From NCBI RefSeq assembly GCF_003054285.1, contig NZ_QBKS01000002.1:558001-622000 (forward strand): a stretch of 64,000 bases of DNA, in the 5' to 3' direction. Under the pieces are notes generated by a model. It was given only the letters and a program-made list of their open reading frames with translations. It had not been told where the DNA came from and did no database searches. The position numbers were made by a program, and so were the translations under genes. Each line of letters begins with the position of its first letter. Position 1 is the first letter of the stretch. Source of the DNA: Litoreibacter ponti. Its GTDB lineage: Bacteria > Pseudomonadota > Alphaproteobacteria > Rhodobacterales > Rhodobacteraceae. This document shows, piece after piece, positions 25,202-33,345 of the stretch.

Positions 25202-26175
25202 CCGCTGTTCTGTCTATCCGCGACCTGACGGTCGAAATCCCCACGCGCCATGCGGTGCTGCGGCCCGTGGATGGGGTGTCGTATGATATCGCCGCGGGCG
25301 AGATCCTGGGCGTCGTGGGCGAAAGCGGCGCGGGCAAGTCGATGGCGGGCAATGCCGTCATTGGGCTGCTGACCCGACCTGCGCATATCGCGGGTGGCGA
25401 GATTTACCTGAAGGGCGAGCGGATTGATCACTTGGAAGGCGAAGCGATGCGGCGCCTGAGGGGCAAAGAGATCGGGATGGTGTTCCAGGACCCGCTGACC
25501 TCGCTCAACCCGCTGTTGCGCATCGGCGATCAGCTGACCGAGACGATGCTGGCGCATCTCGACATCTCGGAGAGCGAGGCGAAGAAGCGCGCGATTGCGG
25601 CGCTCGAAGAGGTCGGCATCCCCGCCGCCGCCGAGCGGGTGGACAGCTACCCGCATGAGTTTTCCGGCGGCATGCGGCAGCGGGTGGTGATCGCGCTGGC
25701 GCTGTGTGCCGAGCCGTCGCTGATCATCGCCGATGAGCCGACCACCGCGCTGGATGTGTCGGTGCAGGCGCAGATCATCGCGCTGTTGCGCAAGCTCTGC
25801 CGCGAGCGGGGCACGGCGGTGATGCTGATCACCCATGATATGGGCGTGATTGCCGAGGCAGCCGACCGCGTGGCCGTGATGTATGCCGGGCGGCTGGCGG
25901 AGCTGGGGCCGGTGCGCGAAGTGATCACCTCGCCCGATCATCCTTATACAGATGGGCTGATGGGCTCTACGCCGCTGGCCTCAAAAGGTTTGGATCGATT
26001 GCGGCAAATCCCGGGCTCGATGCCGCGGCTGGAGAATATCCCGCCCGGCTGCGCCTTTGCACCGCGCTGCCCGTACGTTCAGGAGAAATGCCGCGTCGAT
26101 CCCGGACCGAAACGAGATGGCGGCCGCGCCGCCTGCTGGTTCCCCCTGCCCGACGAAGTGGAAGCGACAGCATGA
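25198..26175 (+). CDS. Peptide ABC transporter ATP-binding protein (DppD type)
   Basis: 325-residue ATPase with Walker A GESGAGKS, signature FSGGMRQR, Walker B LIIADEPTTALDV and the C-terminal oligopeptide-transporter extension with cysteines (GCAFAPRCPYVQEKC). Such C-terminal cysteines bind an iron-sulfur cluster in some DppD-type proteins. It forms a heterodimer with the DppF-type ATPase; the coding regions overlap by four bases (ATGA). Confidence 0.93.
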   Translation: MTAVLSIRDLTVEIPTRHAVLRPVDGVSYDIAAGEILGVVGESGAGKSMAGNAVIGLLTRPAHIAGGEIYLKGERIDHLEGEAMRRLRGKEIGMVFQDPLTSLNPLLRIGDQLTETMLAHLDISESEAKKRAIAALEEVGIPAAAERVDSYPHEFSGGMRQRVVIALALCAEPSLIIADEPTTALDVSVQAQIIALLRKLCRERGTAVMLITHDMGVIAEAADRVAVMYAGRLAELGPVREVITSPDHPYTDGLMGSTPLASKGLDRLRQIPGSMPRLENIPPGCAFAPRCPYVQEKCRVDPGPKRDGGRAACWFPLPDEVEATA

Positions 26176-27134
26176 GCCTGATCGAGATCAAGAACCTGAC
26201 GCGTGTCTTCGACGTCTCCAAGCCGCTGCTCAATCGCATTGTCGAGCGGTTGCCGAAGGCGCTGCTGACCGCCGTCTCCGACGTGAGCTTCGAGGTTGAG
26301 GAGCGGTCCGTCTACGCGCTGGTGGGCGAGAGCGGATCCGGCAAGTCGACCATCGGCAAGATGATCGTGGGGCTTTTGAAGCCCTCGGGCGGGAACGTGA
26401 CGATCGCGGGCGTGGACTTCTTCAACGAGGATGACGCGGCCAAGATCGACAAGACACGCTCTGATCTGCAGATGATTTTCCAAGACCCCTATGCGTCGCT
26501 GAACCCGCGTTGGCGGGTGCGCGACATCATCGAAGAACCGGTTGTCTCACGCGGCGGCAAGGGTAATGGGCTGGCCGAGAAACTGCTGGAACAGGTGGGG
26601 TTGTCAGCGGCGGATGCGGGCAAGTTCCCCCACGAGTTCTCAGGCGGGCAGCGGCAGCGGATTTGCATCGCGCGGGCGCTGGCGAGCGAGCCGAAGGTGA
26701 TCGTCTGCGACGAGCCGACCTCCGCGCTGGATGTGTCCGTGCAGGCGCAGGTGCTGAACCTGATGAGCGATCTGAAGGATGATCTGGGGCTGACCTACGT
26801 GTTCATTTCCCACGATCTGACCGTGGTGCAGCACATCGCCGACCGGATCGGAGTGCTTTATCTGGGGCGGCTGGTGGAGGAGGCGGCGCCCGATGCGCTG
26901 TTCGACGACCCCAAGCATCCCTACACCCAGATGCTGTTTGCGGCGGCACCGAAGATGGATGGGTTCGGCCGCGAAGTGGAGCCGCCTAAGGGCGAGATCC
27001 CCGACCCGATCAACCCGCCCACGGGCTGCGCGTTTCACCCGCGCTGCCCGATCGCGGTCGACCGCTGCTCCGCCGAGCGGCCGGACATGCGCGACCTGGG
27101 CGGGCGGCGGGTGGCATGCCATCTGGCTGAGTAA
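26172..27134 (+). CDS. Peptide ABC transporter ATP-binding protein (DppF type)
   Basis: 320-residue partner ATPase with Walker A GESGSGKST, signature FSGGQRQR, Walker [14 protein letters not shown] and the C-terminal GCAFHPRCPIAVDRC extension. The start is the ATG overlapping the DppD-type stop; an upstream in-frame start would lie inside dppD. It carries an insertion near residues 20-35 (VSKPLLNRIVERLPKALLTAV) that is common in Rhodobacterales copies. Last gene of the transporter operon. Confidence 0.93.
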   Translation: MSLIEIKNLTRVFDVSKPLLNRIVERLPKALLTAVSDVSFEVEERSVYALVGESGSGKSTIGKMIVGLLKPSGGNVTIAGVDFFNEDDAAKIDKTRSDLQMIFQDPYASLNPRWRVRDIIEEPVVSRGGKGNGLAEKLLEQVGLSAADAGKFPHEFSGGQRQRICIARALASEPKVIVCDEPTSALDVSVQAQVLNLMSDLKDDLGLTYVFISHDLTVVQHIADRIGVLYLGRLVEEAAPDALFDDPKHPYTQMLFAAAPKMDGFGREVEPPKGEIPDPINPPTGCAFHPRCPIAVDRCSAERPDMRDLGGRRVACHLAE

Positions 27135-27181
27135 GCTGCCCGCGTATCCACATCTGAAACCTGAAGAACGATCTCGCGCGC

Positions 27182-27679
27182 CTAAGAGCCCCCCGCCGCG
27201 GCGGGCGCGCCTTGGTTAATCGTTGTACGGGCCTCGATCTGCGCGCCGTTCAGCGTCAAGTACGCATGGTCATTGGTGCTGAGGCTCACCACGATTTCGT
27301 GCTCCCCCTCCGGCAGGCTCGGGATGTGGAAATGAGGCCCGTAGAGCCGCGCGATCTTGATGTCGTTGACATAGAGGTGGCCGTGCCCGGTCCCCGGCAC
27401 GTGGTTGGAGTTGACGGCCTGCGGGGTGAAGGTGAAGTTCGAGGTCTCTACCGTCAGGTTCCAGCCATCCATGGGGTCCGGTTCCACGGTGATTTCAAGG
27501 CTCGGGGCCTCGTCGGCTGCGACCTCCAGCGTGCCATGCATCATCTCATGCTCGCGCGTCTCGGCGGCCGTAGGCTGCGCCGGCATCTCGCGAAACAGCG
27601 GCGCGAGCAGCACGCCGAGAAACACACAGCCGATGCTCAGGTAGATCAGGTACGGAAATCTGAGGGAGAGTTTACGCAT
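27182..27679 (-). CDS. Membrane-anchored His-rich domain protein, unknown function
   Basis: 165 residues: a short cytoplasmic start, one membrane helix (LIYLSIGCVFLGVLLAPLF), then a periplasmic domain with many histidines. The stretch VPGTGHGHLYVNDIKIARLYG followed by PHFHIPSLPEGEHEIVVSLSTNDH looks like a beta-sandwich, and the spaced histidines suggest metal binding, possibly copper. The family is not one I can name. It overlaps the upstream DoxX-like gene by eight bases, so the two proteins are made together and probably interact in the membrane. Confidence 0.75.
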   Translation of the reverse strand: MRKLSLRFPYLIYLSIGCVFLGVLLAPLFREMPAQPTAAETREHEMMHGTLEVAADEAPSLEITVEPDPMDGWNLTVETSNFTFTPQAVNSNHVPGTGHGHLYVNDIKIARLYGPHFHIPSLPEGEHEIVVSLSTNDHAYLTLNGAQIEARTTINQGAPAAAGGS

Positions 27680-28754
27680 CTCGCGGCACCCCTACCGTTT
27701 TGACCCGTGTGTTCTGCCGCGTCTCGGGGATCAGGTCGGTCACCCGAAGCCGCTGCCCGTAGCCCAGCAGGATCAGCACCAGCGCGACCCCGATCACCGG
27801 CATATGGCCCACGAATTCCGCCAGCGCGGCCTCGTTGTTGCCCTCGATCAGGAACAGGACATTGGACGCGAAAAGGACGGTCGACAGGGCCAGCACGTTG
27901 AGCCGCGTGGTGGTGCCAAGGACGAGGATCACGCCGAAGATGACCTCCACGAAGCCCGCCGACAGAACGAACAGCCGGTCCGAGAAGAACTCGAACCCCA
28001 TCGCATAGACGAAATTCCACTGATAGGCCGCGAGGAAGCTTTCGGCCATGATGGCGCCAAACAGCTTCTCGGCCAGGCCAAGCGTGATCAGCGAGATGCC
28101 CGTCATGATGCGCAGCAGCGCGACGGAGTAGGGCTTGAAGCGCGCGCGCAGCTCCTCGGTAGGCAGGTGGTTGATCAGCAGGAACACGGCGATGCCCACC
28201 ATGATCAGGTATTCAAGGGCCGCCAGCAGGCCAAACTGGATCGCCAACCCAAGATGCAGCAGGATCATCAGGATCGACGCGTGGCGGATAAAGCGGTTTG
28301 CGATCAACAGGATGCCGATAATGGCCTGCGCGACGATCAGCACGGTCCCGAAGCTGCCATAGGCGTCGAGATGCGGGGCAACGATCGCCCCCTCATAGGC
28401 GGTCAGCAACAGCGACATGCCCGTGAAGATGCGCAGGATTTCGATGAAGTCGTGGCGGGTCTTGCTGTCGACGATGCGCACATTCGGCAACCGCGTATCC
28501 AGCACCACGGAGGTCGCGACCAGACACAGCGAGATTGCGATCCAGATCAGCACCTCGGGGTCGGTGAGACTGTAGGCCTCGAAGTATTCAACCGTGGCGT
28601 TACCATCGACGAACCAGCGCACATGGGCCATGGCCATCGGCGCGAAGCCTATATTGGCCGCGAGCAGTGCGACCACGCCAAGCTGCGCCTTGATCGAACG
28701 GGGCGTTCCACCGCCCGAGGCGGATCGGGCGCGCATCTGTCTGTTTTTTTTCAT
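27672..28754 (-). CDS. DoxX-like polytopic membrane protein
   Basis: 360-residue membrane protein with about eight to nine hydrophobic segments. The second half (LLRIMTGISLITLGLAEKLF, then FVEVIFGVILVLGTTTRLNV) has the DoxX/SURF4-like arrangement of four helices. The first periplasmic segment contains HVRWF behind a signal-like helix. The Lys/Arg-rich N-terminus sets the orientation. It is coupled to the His-rich anchored protein downstream. A redox or metal function in the membrane is a guess. Confidence 0.72.
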   Translation of the reverse strand: MKKNRQMRARSASGGGTPRSIKAQLGVVALLAANIGFAPMAMAHVRWFVDGNATVEYFEAYSLTDPEVLIWIAISLCLVATSVVLDTRLPNVRIVDSKTRHDFIEILRIFTGMSLLLTAYEGAIVAPHLDAYGSFGTVLIVAQAIIGILLIANRFIRHASILMILLHLGLAIQFGLLAALEYLIMVGIAVFLLINHLPTEELRARFKPYSVALLRIMTGISLITLGLAEKLFGAIMAESFLAAYQWNFVYAMGFEFFSDRLFVLSAGFVEVIFGVILVLGTTTRLNVLALSTVLFASNVLFLIEGNNEAALAEFVGHMPVIGVALVLILLGYGQRLRVTDLIPETRQNTRVKTVGVPRDA

Positions 28755-28838
28755 ACCGCAGGACCTAGTGCGGTGCGCGAGATTTCAATTCGCAGGCGCT
28801 GTGCAGATATGAACTGGTTTGGCCGTACGCGCAGATAT

Positions 28839-29291
28839 TTACGGGTCGGTCCCCGCGCGCCCCTTGGGCTGCGCCCCGGCGATCTGGATCAGGCTTTCGC
28901 GCAGGATCGCCACCGTCTCTGCGGGCAGGTCCTTGACCAGCTCTGCCTCAAAAGCGCGGGCCTCGGTCGCGAGATCGCCATAGACCACCTGCCCCCGCTT
29001 GGTCAGCGACAGGCGCGCCTGCCTGCGGTCGTCGCTCTGCTGCGTGCGGATCAGGAAGCGCTTGGCTTCCAGCGCGCTGGCGGCCCGGCTGACCTTGGTC
29101 TTGTGCAGCCCCGCGCGGCCGCAAATCTCGGTCGCCGTCAGCGGGCCGTAGCGGCCAAGGTGGAACAGCACGCGCCACTCGGTTCGAAGCATCCCGTAGC
29201 GCGCCTTGTAGAGCCGCTGGAACTCCAGGCTCGACGCCTCGGCGGCGCGATTGAGCAGGTAGGGCAGAAAGGTCTGGAGGTCGAAAGACAT
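28839..29291 (-). CDS. MarR-family regulator of the homogentisate operon
   Basis: 150-residue winged-helix regulator. GPLTATEICGRAGLHKTKVSRAASALEAKRFLIR is the DNA-binding helix region and SDDRRQARLSLTKRG the wing. It is divergent from hmgA, with a 20-base inverted repeat in between, so it is likely a repressor relieved by homogentisate or a related aromatic acid; this is inference from known MarR-hmgA neighbourhoods. A second ATG two codons upstream is possible. Confidence 0.88.
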   Translation of the reverse strand: MSFDLQTFLPYLLNRAAEASSLEFQRLYKARYGMLRTEWRVLFHLGRYGPLTATEICGRAGLHKTKVSRAASALEAKRFLIRTQQSDDRRQARLSLTKRGQVVYGDLATEARAFEAELVKDLPAETVAILRESLIQIAGAQPKGRAGTDP

Positions 29292-29305
29292 GCGCACGCG
29301 CCTTG

Positions 29306-29325
29306 TTAGTTACAAAATCAACTAA
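29306..29325. promoter_or_regulatory. Inverted repeat, candidate MarR operator
   Basis: TTAGTTACAAAATCAACTAA has perfect outer six-base arms (TTAGTT/AACTAA) around an eight-base A-rich centre. MarR operators have this length and symmetry. It lies 15 bases from the regulator start and 28 from the hmgA start, so one bound dimer could block both promoters. Confidence 0.7.
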
Positions 29326-29352
29326 TATGACTCGAACCCAAAGGAGGCCAGC

Positions 29353-30714
29353 ATGAACATCCAAAGCGATCAGACCGGGCTGACCATGGCCCCTACCCCG
29401 ACAGGCACCCACGCGGGCTACATGCCGGGCTTCGGCAATGATTTCGAGACCGAGGCGCTGCCGGGCGCGCTGCCCCAGGGCATGAACTCGCCGCAGAAGG
29501 TGAACTACGGGCTTTACGGCGAGCAGCTGTCGGGCACCGCCTTCACCGCGCCAAGCCACCAGAACGAGCGGACATGGTGCTACCGCATCCGCCCGTCGGT
29601 CAAGCACACCCACCGGTTCGAGAAAATCGAGCTGCCCTACTGGAAATCCGCCCCGCATATCGACCCCGATGTCGTCTCGCTGGGACAGTACCGCTGGGAC
29701 CCGGTGCCCCATGGCGACGGCGCGCTGACATGGCTGACCGGCATGCGCACCATGACGACGGCCGGCGATGTAAACACACAAGTCGGCATGGCGTCCCACA
29801 TCTACCTGGTCACCGCATCGATGGTGGACAGCTACTTCTACTCCGCCGATTCAGAGCTGCTTGTGGTCCCGCAGGAAGGCCGCCTGCGCTTTTGCACCGA
29901 GCTGGGCGTGATCGACATCGAGCCGCAGGAGATCGCGATCCTCCCGCGCGGGTTGGTCTACCGGGTGGAGGTGCTGGACGGCCCCTGCCGCGGCTTCGTG
30001 TGCGAGAATTACGGCCAGAAATTCGCGTTGCCGGGGCGTGGCCCCATCGGGGCCAATTGCATGGCGAACCGGCGTGATTTCAAGACGCCCGTCGCCGCGT
30101 TCGAGGACCGCGATGCAGCCTCCACCGTCACCGTCAAATGGGCGGGGCAGTTCCATGAGACCAAGATCGGGCACTCGCCGCTCGACGTCGTGGCGTGGCA
30201 TGGCAACTACGCGCCCTGCAAATACGACCTGCGCACCTACTGCCCGGTGGGCGCGGTGCTGTTCGACCACCCGGACCCCTCGATCTTCACCGTGCTGACT
30301 GCCCCCAGCGGGGTCGAAGGCACGGCCAATATCGATTTTGTCCTATTCCGCGACCGCTGGATGGTGGCCGAGGACACGTTCCGCCCGCCCTGGTACCACA
30401 AAAACGTCATGTCGGAGCTGATGGGCAATATCTACGGCATCTACGACGCCAAGCCCAAGGGCTTCGTGCCCGGCGGCATGAGCCTGCACAACATGATGCT
30501 GCCCCACGGGCCGGACAAAAACGCGTTCGAGGGGGCGTCGAACGCCGATCTGAAAGCGGAGAAGCTGGCCGACACGATGAGCTTCATGTTCGAGACGCGC
30601 TTCCCCCAGCACCTGACGGCCTTCGCCGCCAAGGAGGCCCCGCTACAGGATGACTACATCGACTGCTGGACAGATCTGGAGAAGAAATTCGACGGAACAC
30701 CGGGCAAGAAATGA
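29353..30714 (+). CDS. hmgA: Homogentisate 1,2-dioxygenase
   Basis: 453-residue non-heme iron enzyme that opens homogentisate to maleylacetoacetate in tyrosine/phenylalanine degradation. [20 protein letters not shown] is the family's N-terminal signature. The iron ligands are readable as His and Glu in [14 protein letters not shown] and His in MMLPHGPD. It has a strong AAAGGAGG ribosome-binding site and heads the operon; its stop overlaps the next ATG by four bases. Confidence 0.96.
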   Translation: MNIQSDQTGLTMAPTPTGTHAGYMPGFGNDFETEALPGALPQGMNSPQKVNYGLYGEQLSGTAFTAPSHQNERTWCYRIRPSVKHTHRFEKIELPYWKSAPHIDPDVVSLGQYRWDPVPHGDGALTWLTGMRTMTTAGDVNTQVGMASHIYLVTASMVDSYFYSADSELLVVPQEGRLRFCTELGVIDIEPQEIAILPRGLVYRVEVLDGPCRGFVCENYGQKFALPGRGPIGANCMANRRDFKTPVAAFEDRDAASTVTVKWAGQFHETKIGHSPLDVVAWHGNYAPCKYDLRTYCPVGAVLFDHPDPSIFTVLTAPSGVEGTANIDFVLFRDRWMVAEDTFRPPWYHKNVMSELMGNIYGIYDAKPKGFVPGGMSLHNMMLPHGPDKNAFEGASNADLKAEKLADTMSFMFETRFPQHLTAFAAKEAPLQDDYIDCWTDLEKKFDGTPGKK

Positions 30715-31667
30715 AGATCGCAAGCCTGAATGACGGGACCCGCGACGGGCAGCTGGTTGTCGTGTCGGACGACCACCAGACCCAGCGGCCCTGCACCGAC
30801 GGGACGCTGCGCGCGGCTCTTGATGCCGGTCGTCTCGTCCCGGAATTCACGGAGCAGCCCTTTGCCGACACGCTCTGCGGCGCCGTGCTGCCACGGGCGA
30901 CGCAGTTCCTCGATGGCTCGGCCTATGTGAACCATGTCGATCTGGTCCGCCGCGCGCGGGGGGCAGAGATGCCAGAGCGCTTCTGGACGGACCCGCTGAT
31001 GTATCAAGGGTGCTCCACCTTTCTGGGGCCGACCGACGACATCACCGGGGACCCGGACTGGGGCATCGATTTCGAGGCCGAGGTCGCGGTCATAACCGGC
31101 GATGTGCATCAGGGCGTCAGCGCGGACGAGGCTGCGGGCTTCGTTGAGTATATCATGCTGATCAATGACATATCCCTGCGCGGCCTTATCCCCGGTGAGC
31201 TGGCCAAGGGCTTTGGCTTCGTGCAGTCGAAGCCGCCCTCTGCGACATCTCCGCTTGCCGTCACCCCGGATGACTGCCCCGGCTGGGACGGGCGCAAGCT
31301 ACACGGCGCGCTGTGTGTGGACCTGAACGGCGCGGCGTTTGGGCGCGCGGATGCGGGCATGGATATGACCTTCGACTTTGGCGCGCTGATCGCCCACGCC
31401 GCCAGGACGCGTCCTCTGCCCGCGGGCACGGTGATCGGGTCGGGCACGATTTCCAACCGCGACGCGGATGGCGGCCCGGGCCGCCCGGTGGCCGATGACG
31501 GCGCGGGCTATTCCTGCATCGCAGAGCAGCGCATGGTCGAGACCATCAAGACCGGCGCCCCCGTCACGCCCTTCCTGCAGCGCGGTAACCGCGTCAGGAT
31601 CTGGATGGAAGACGAAACCGGCGCCTCCATCTTCGGCGCGATAGATCAAAAGGTATCAACCACATGA
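30711..31667 (+). CDS. Fumarylacetoacetate-hydrolase family protein
   Basis: 318 residues. The last step of homogentisate breakdown, fumarylacetoacetate to fumarate and acetoacetate, is the likely reaction. [15 protein letters not shown] supplies the metal-binding Glu pair, INDISLRG the aspartate, and [15 protein letters not shown] is a further family segment. It lacks the long N-terminal domain of eukaryotic FAH, as usual for this bacterial type. Overlaps hmgA and the following gene by four bases each. A maleylacetoacetate isomerase is not present in the operon. Confidence 0.9.
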   Translation: MKIASLNDGTRDGQLVVVSDDHQTQRPCTDGTLRAALDAGRLVPEFTEQPFADTLCGAVLPRATQFLDGSAYVNHVDLVRRARGAEMPERFWTDPLMYQGCSTFLGPTDDITGDPDWGIDFEAEVAVITGDVHQGVSADEAAGFVEYIMLINDISLRGLIPGELAKGFGFVQSKPPSATSPLAVTPDDCPGWDGRKLHGALCVDLNGAAFGRADAGMDMTFDFGALIAHAARTRPLPAGTVIGSGTISNRDADGGPGRPVADDGAGYSCIAEQRMVETIKTGAPVTPFLQRGNRVRIWMEDETGASIFGAIDQKVSTT

Positions 31668-32614
31668 GCAAAGCCTTCGCCTCTCAAGGGGACATAACCG
31701 AGAAGACAATCACCTTCGATGAGGTGGGCCGCGACCTGTGGGCCTTCACCGCCGAGGGCGATCCGAACTCCGGCGTCATAATCGGCGACGACAGCGTCAT
31801 GGTGGTCGAGGCGCAAGCCACGCCGCGTTTGGCCGAGAAGGTGATCGAGAAGGTCCGCTCGGTCACCGACAAGCCGATCAGCCACTTGGTGCTGACCCAT
31901 TACCACGCGGTTCGGGTGCTGGGCGCTTCGGCCTACGGGGCCGATCAGATCATCATGTCCGACGCCGCCCGCGGCATGGTCGAAGAGCGCGGGCAGGAGG
32001 ACTGGGACAGCGAGTTCCAACGCTTCCCGCGCCTGTTCGAGGGCCATGAAAGCATCCCCGGCCTGACCTATCCGACCACGACCTTCAGCGATGCGATGAC
32101 GGTGTATCTCGGCAAGCGCCGGGTCGATATCAAGCATATCGGCCGTGCGCACACGGCGGGGGATGCGGTGATCCATGTGCCCGACGAGAACGTGATGTTC
32201 ACCGGCGATATCGTGGAGGACCACTCGGCCTGTTATTGCGGTGACGGCTATTTCGGCGACTGGGGCGGCACGCTGGACCGGATCGCGGCCTATGACGTGG
32301 ACGCCATCGCGCCGGGGCGCGGCGGGGCGCTGGTGGGCAAGGACGCGGTGGCGCGCGCAATCGAGAGCACGCGCGATTTCGTCGACAGCACCTATGCGCC
32401 CGCCGCCCGCATCGCCGCCCGGGGTGGCTCGCTGAAGGAGGCATGGGACGCGGTGCGCGCAGCGTGCGACCCGAAATTCAAGGACTACGCCATCTACGAG
32501 CACTGCCTGCCATTCAACGTCTCCCGCGCCTTTGACGAGGCGCGCGGCATCGCGCACCCGCGCATCTGGACCGCCGCCCGCGATTTGGAGATGTGGGAGG
32601 CATTGCAGGGGTGA
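31664..32614 (+). CDS. Metallo-beta-lactamase-fold hydrolase with altered metal motif
   Basis: 316 residues with the MBL fold: THYHAVRVLGASAYG (His79 and His81), HIGRAHTAGDAVIHVP and MFTGDIVEDHS. In most family members the first motif reads HxHxDH; here the Asp-His pair is Val83-Arg84, so the second metal site is damaged and the protein probably binds one metal. The substrate is unknown. Position in the hmg operon suggests hydrolysis of an aromatic-pathway thioester or lactone, or a regulatory role. Overlaps the gene on each side by four bases. Confidence 0.85.
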   Translation: MSKAFASQGDITEKTITFDEVGRDLWAFTAEGDPNSGVIIGDDSVMVVEAQATPRLAEKVIEKVRSVTDKPISHLVLTHYHAVRVLGASAYGADQIIMSDAARGMVEERGQEDWDSEFQRFPRLFEGHESIPGLTYPTTTFSDAMTVYLGKRRVDIKHIGRAHTAGDAVIHVPDENVMFTGDIVEDHSACYCGDGYFGDWGGTLDRIAAYDVDAIAPGRGGALVGKDAVARAIESTRDFVDSTYAPAARIAARGGSLKEAWDAVRAACDPKFKDYAIYEHCLPFNVSRAFDEARGIAHPRIWTAARDLEMWEALQG

Positions 32615-33345
32615 CGGGCACGGCTCCCAAAATCGGATGCGGGCTGGAGACGCTCGCCGAGCTGTCTGACCCAAAAGCGCTGGCCAGTCTGATTGCCGAC
32701 GCCGCCCGCTGGCCCAGTCCCGCCGCCTTTCACACGCTTCCGGTCTGGTTTCCCGAAACCGCGCGCAAGCAGCCGCTGTTCAAGGCCCGCTGGTCCAAAC
32801 CGATGCTCAACAAGGGCAAGGAAAAATTTCAAGGCAACACAGAGGCAAATCGGGCGTTGACACAGGCCCTCGGCACAACCTCGAAAACACGCGCCAACTG
32901 GTCCTGCTGTCACATCTGGGGCAATGACGACCAGCTTTATCAATCGTCTCGCTCGGAGGTGAACGATCGGCGCTATTTCAGCTGCCTCGCAAACATGGTG
33001 CTGCTTCCAGTCCCGTTGAAATCCTTTACCGACACGGTCCCGGGCCTGAAGGCCGCGCTGAGGATCGCGGCACATCGGCTCTACGGCTTTATGCCCTCGG
33101 GCCGCACCCGCCCCGACCTCGACGACGCAGAGGACTGGCTGCCCGACAACTGGCGCGCTGGCGAAATTCCTGGCGTGATGCCACTGAGCGCCCTCGTGCA
33201 AAAACGCATACGGGCGCGGTTTGCCACCTTCGTTGCGGATTACCAGGAGAGCCCCGGACACTATCCCAAGGCGGAAGTGCGGGATGTGATCACATACTGG
33301 CGCAAGCGTCAGCCCAAAAGCCTGTTTTCGGAGGTGGCACTGTGA
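32611..33345 (+). CDS. Unrecognised protein with an HNH-like segment inside the homogentisate operon
   Basis: 244 residues if translation starts at the GTG overlapping the previous stop (GTGA); an ATG 18 bases upstream would lie inside that gene. The central part NWSCCHIWGNDD and DRRYFSCLANMVLLPVPLKSFTD followed by AAHRLYGFMP has the spacing of His, Asn and hydrophobic residues seen in some HNH-nuclease-like proteins, but the catalytic set is incomplete by eye. Basic in the first half. It is tightly packed, overlapping the flavin monooxygenase by four bases, so it is expressed with the catabolic genes although no aromatic-degradation function is apparent. Confidence 0.7.
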   Translation: MTGTAPKIGCGLETLAELSDPKALASLIADAARWPSPAAFHTLPVWFPETARKQPLFKARWSKPMLNKGKEKFQGNTEANRALTQALGTTSKTRANWSCCHIWGNDDQLYQSSRSEVNDRRYFSCLANMVLLPVPLKSFTDTVPGLKAALRIAAHRLYGFMPSGRTRPDLDDAEDWLPDNWRAGEIPGVMPLSALVQKRIRARFATFVADYQESPGHYPKAEVRDVITYWRKRQPKSLFSEVAL

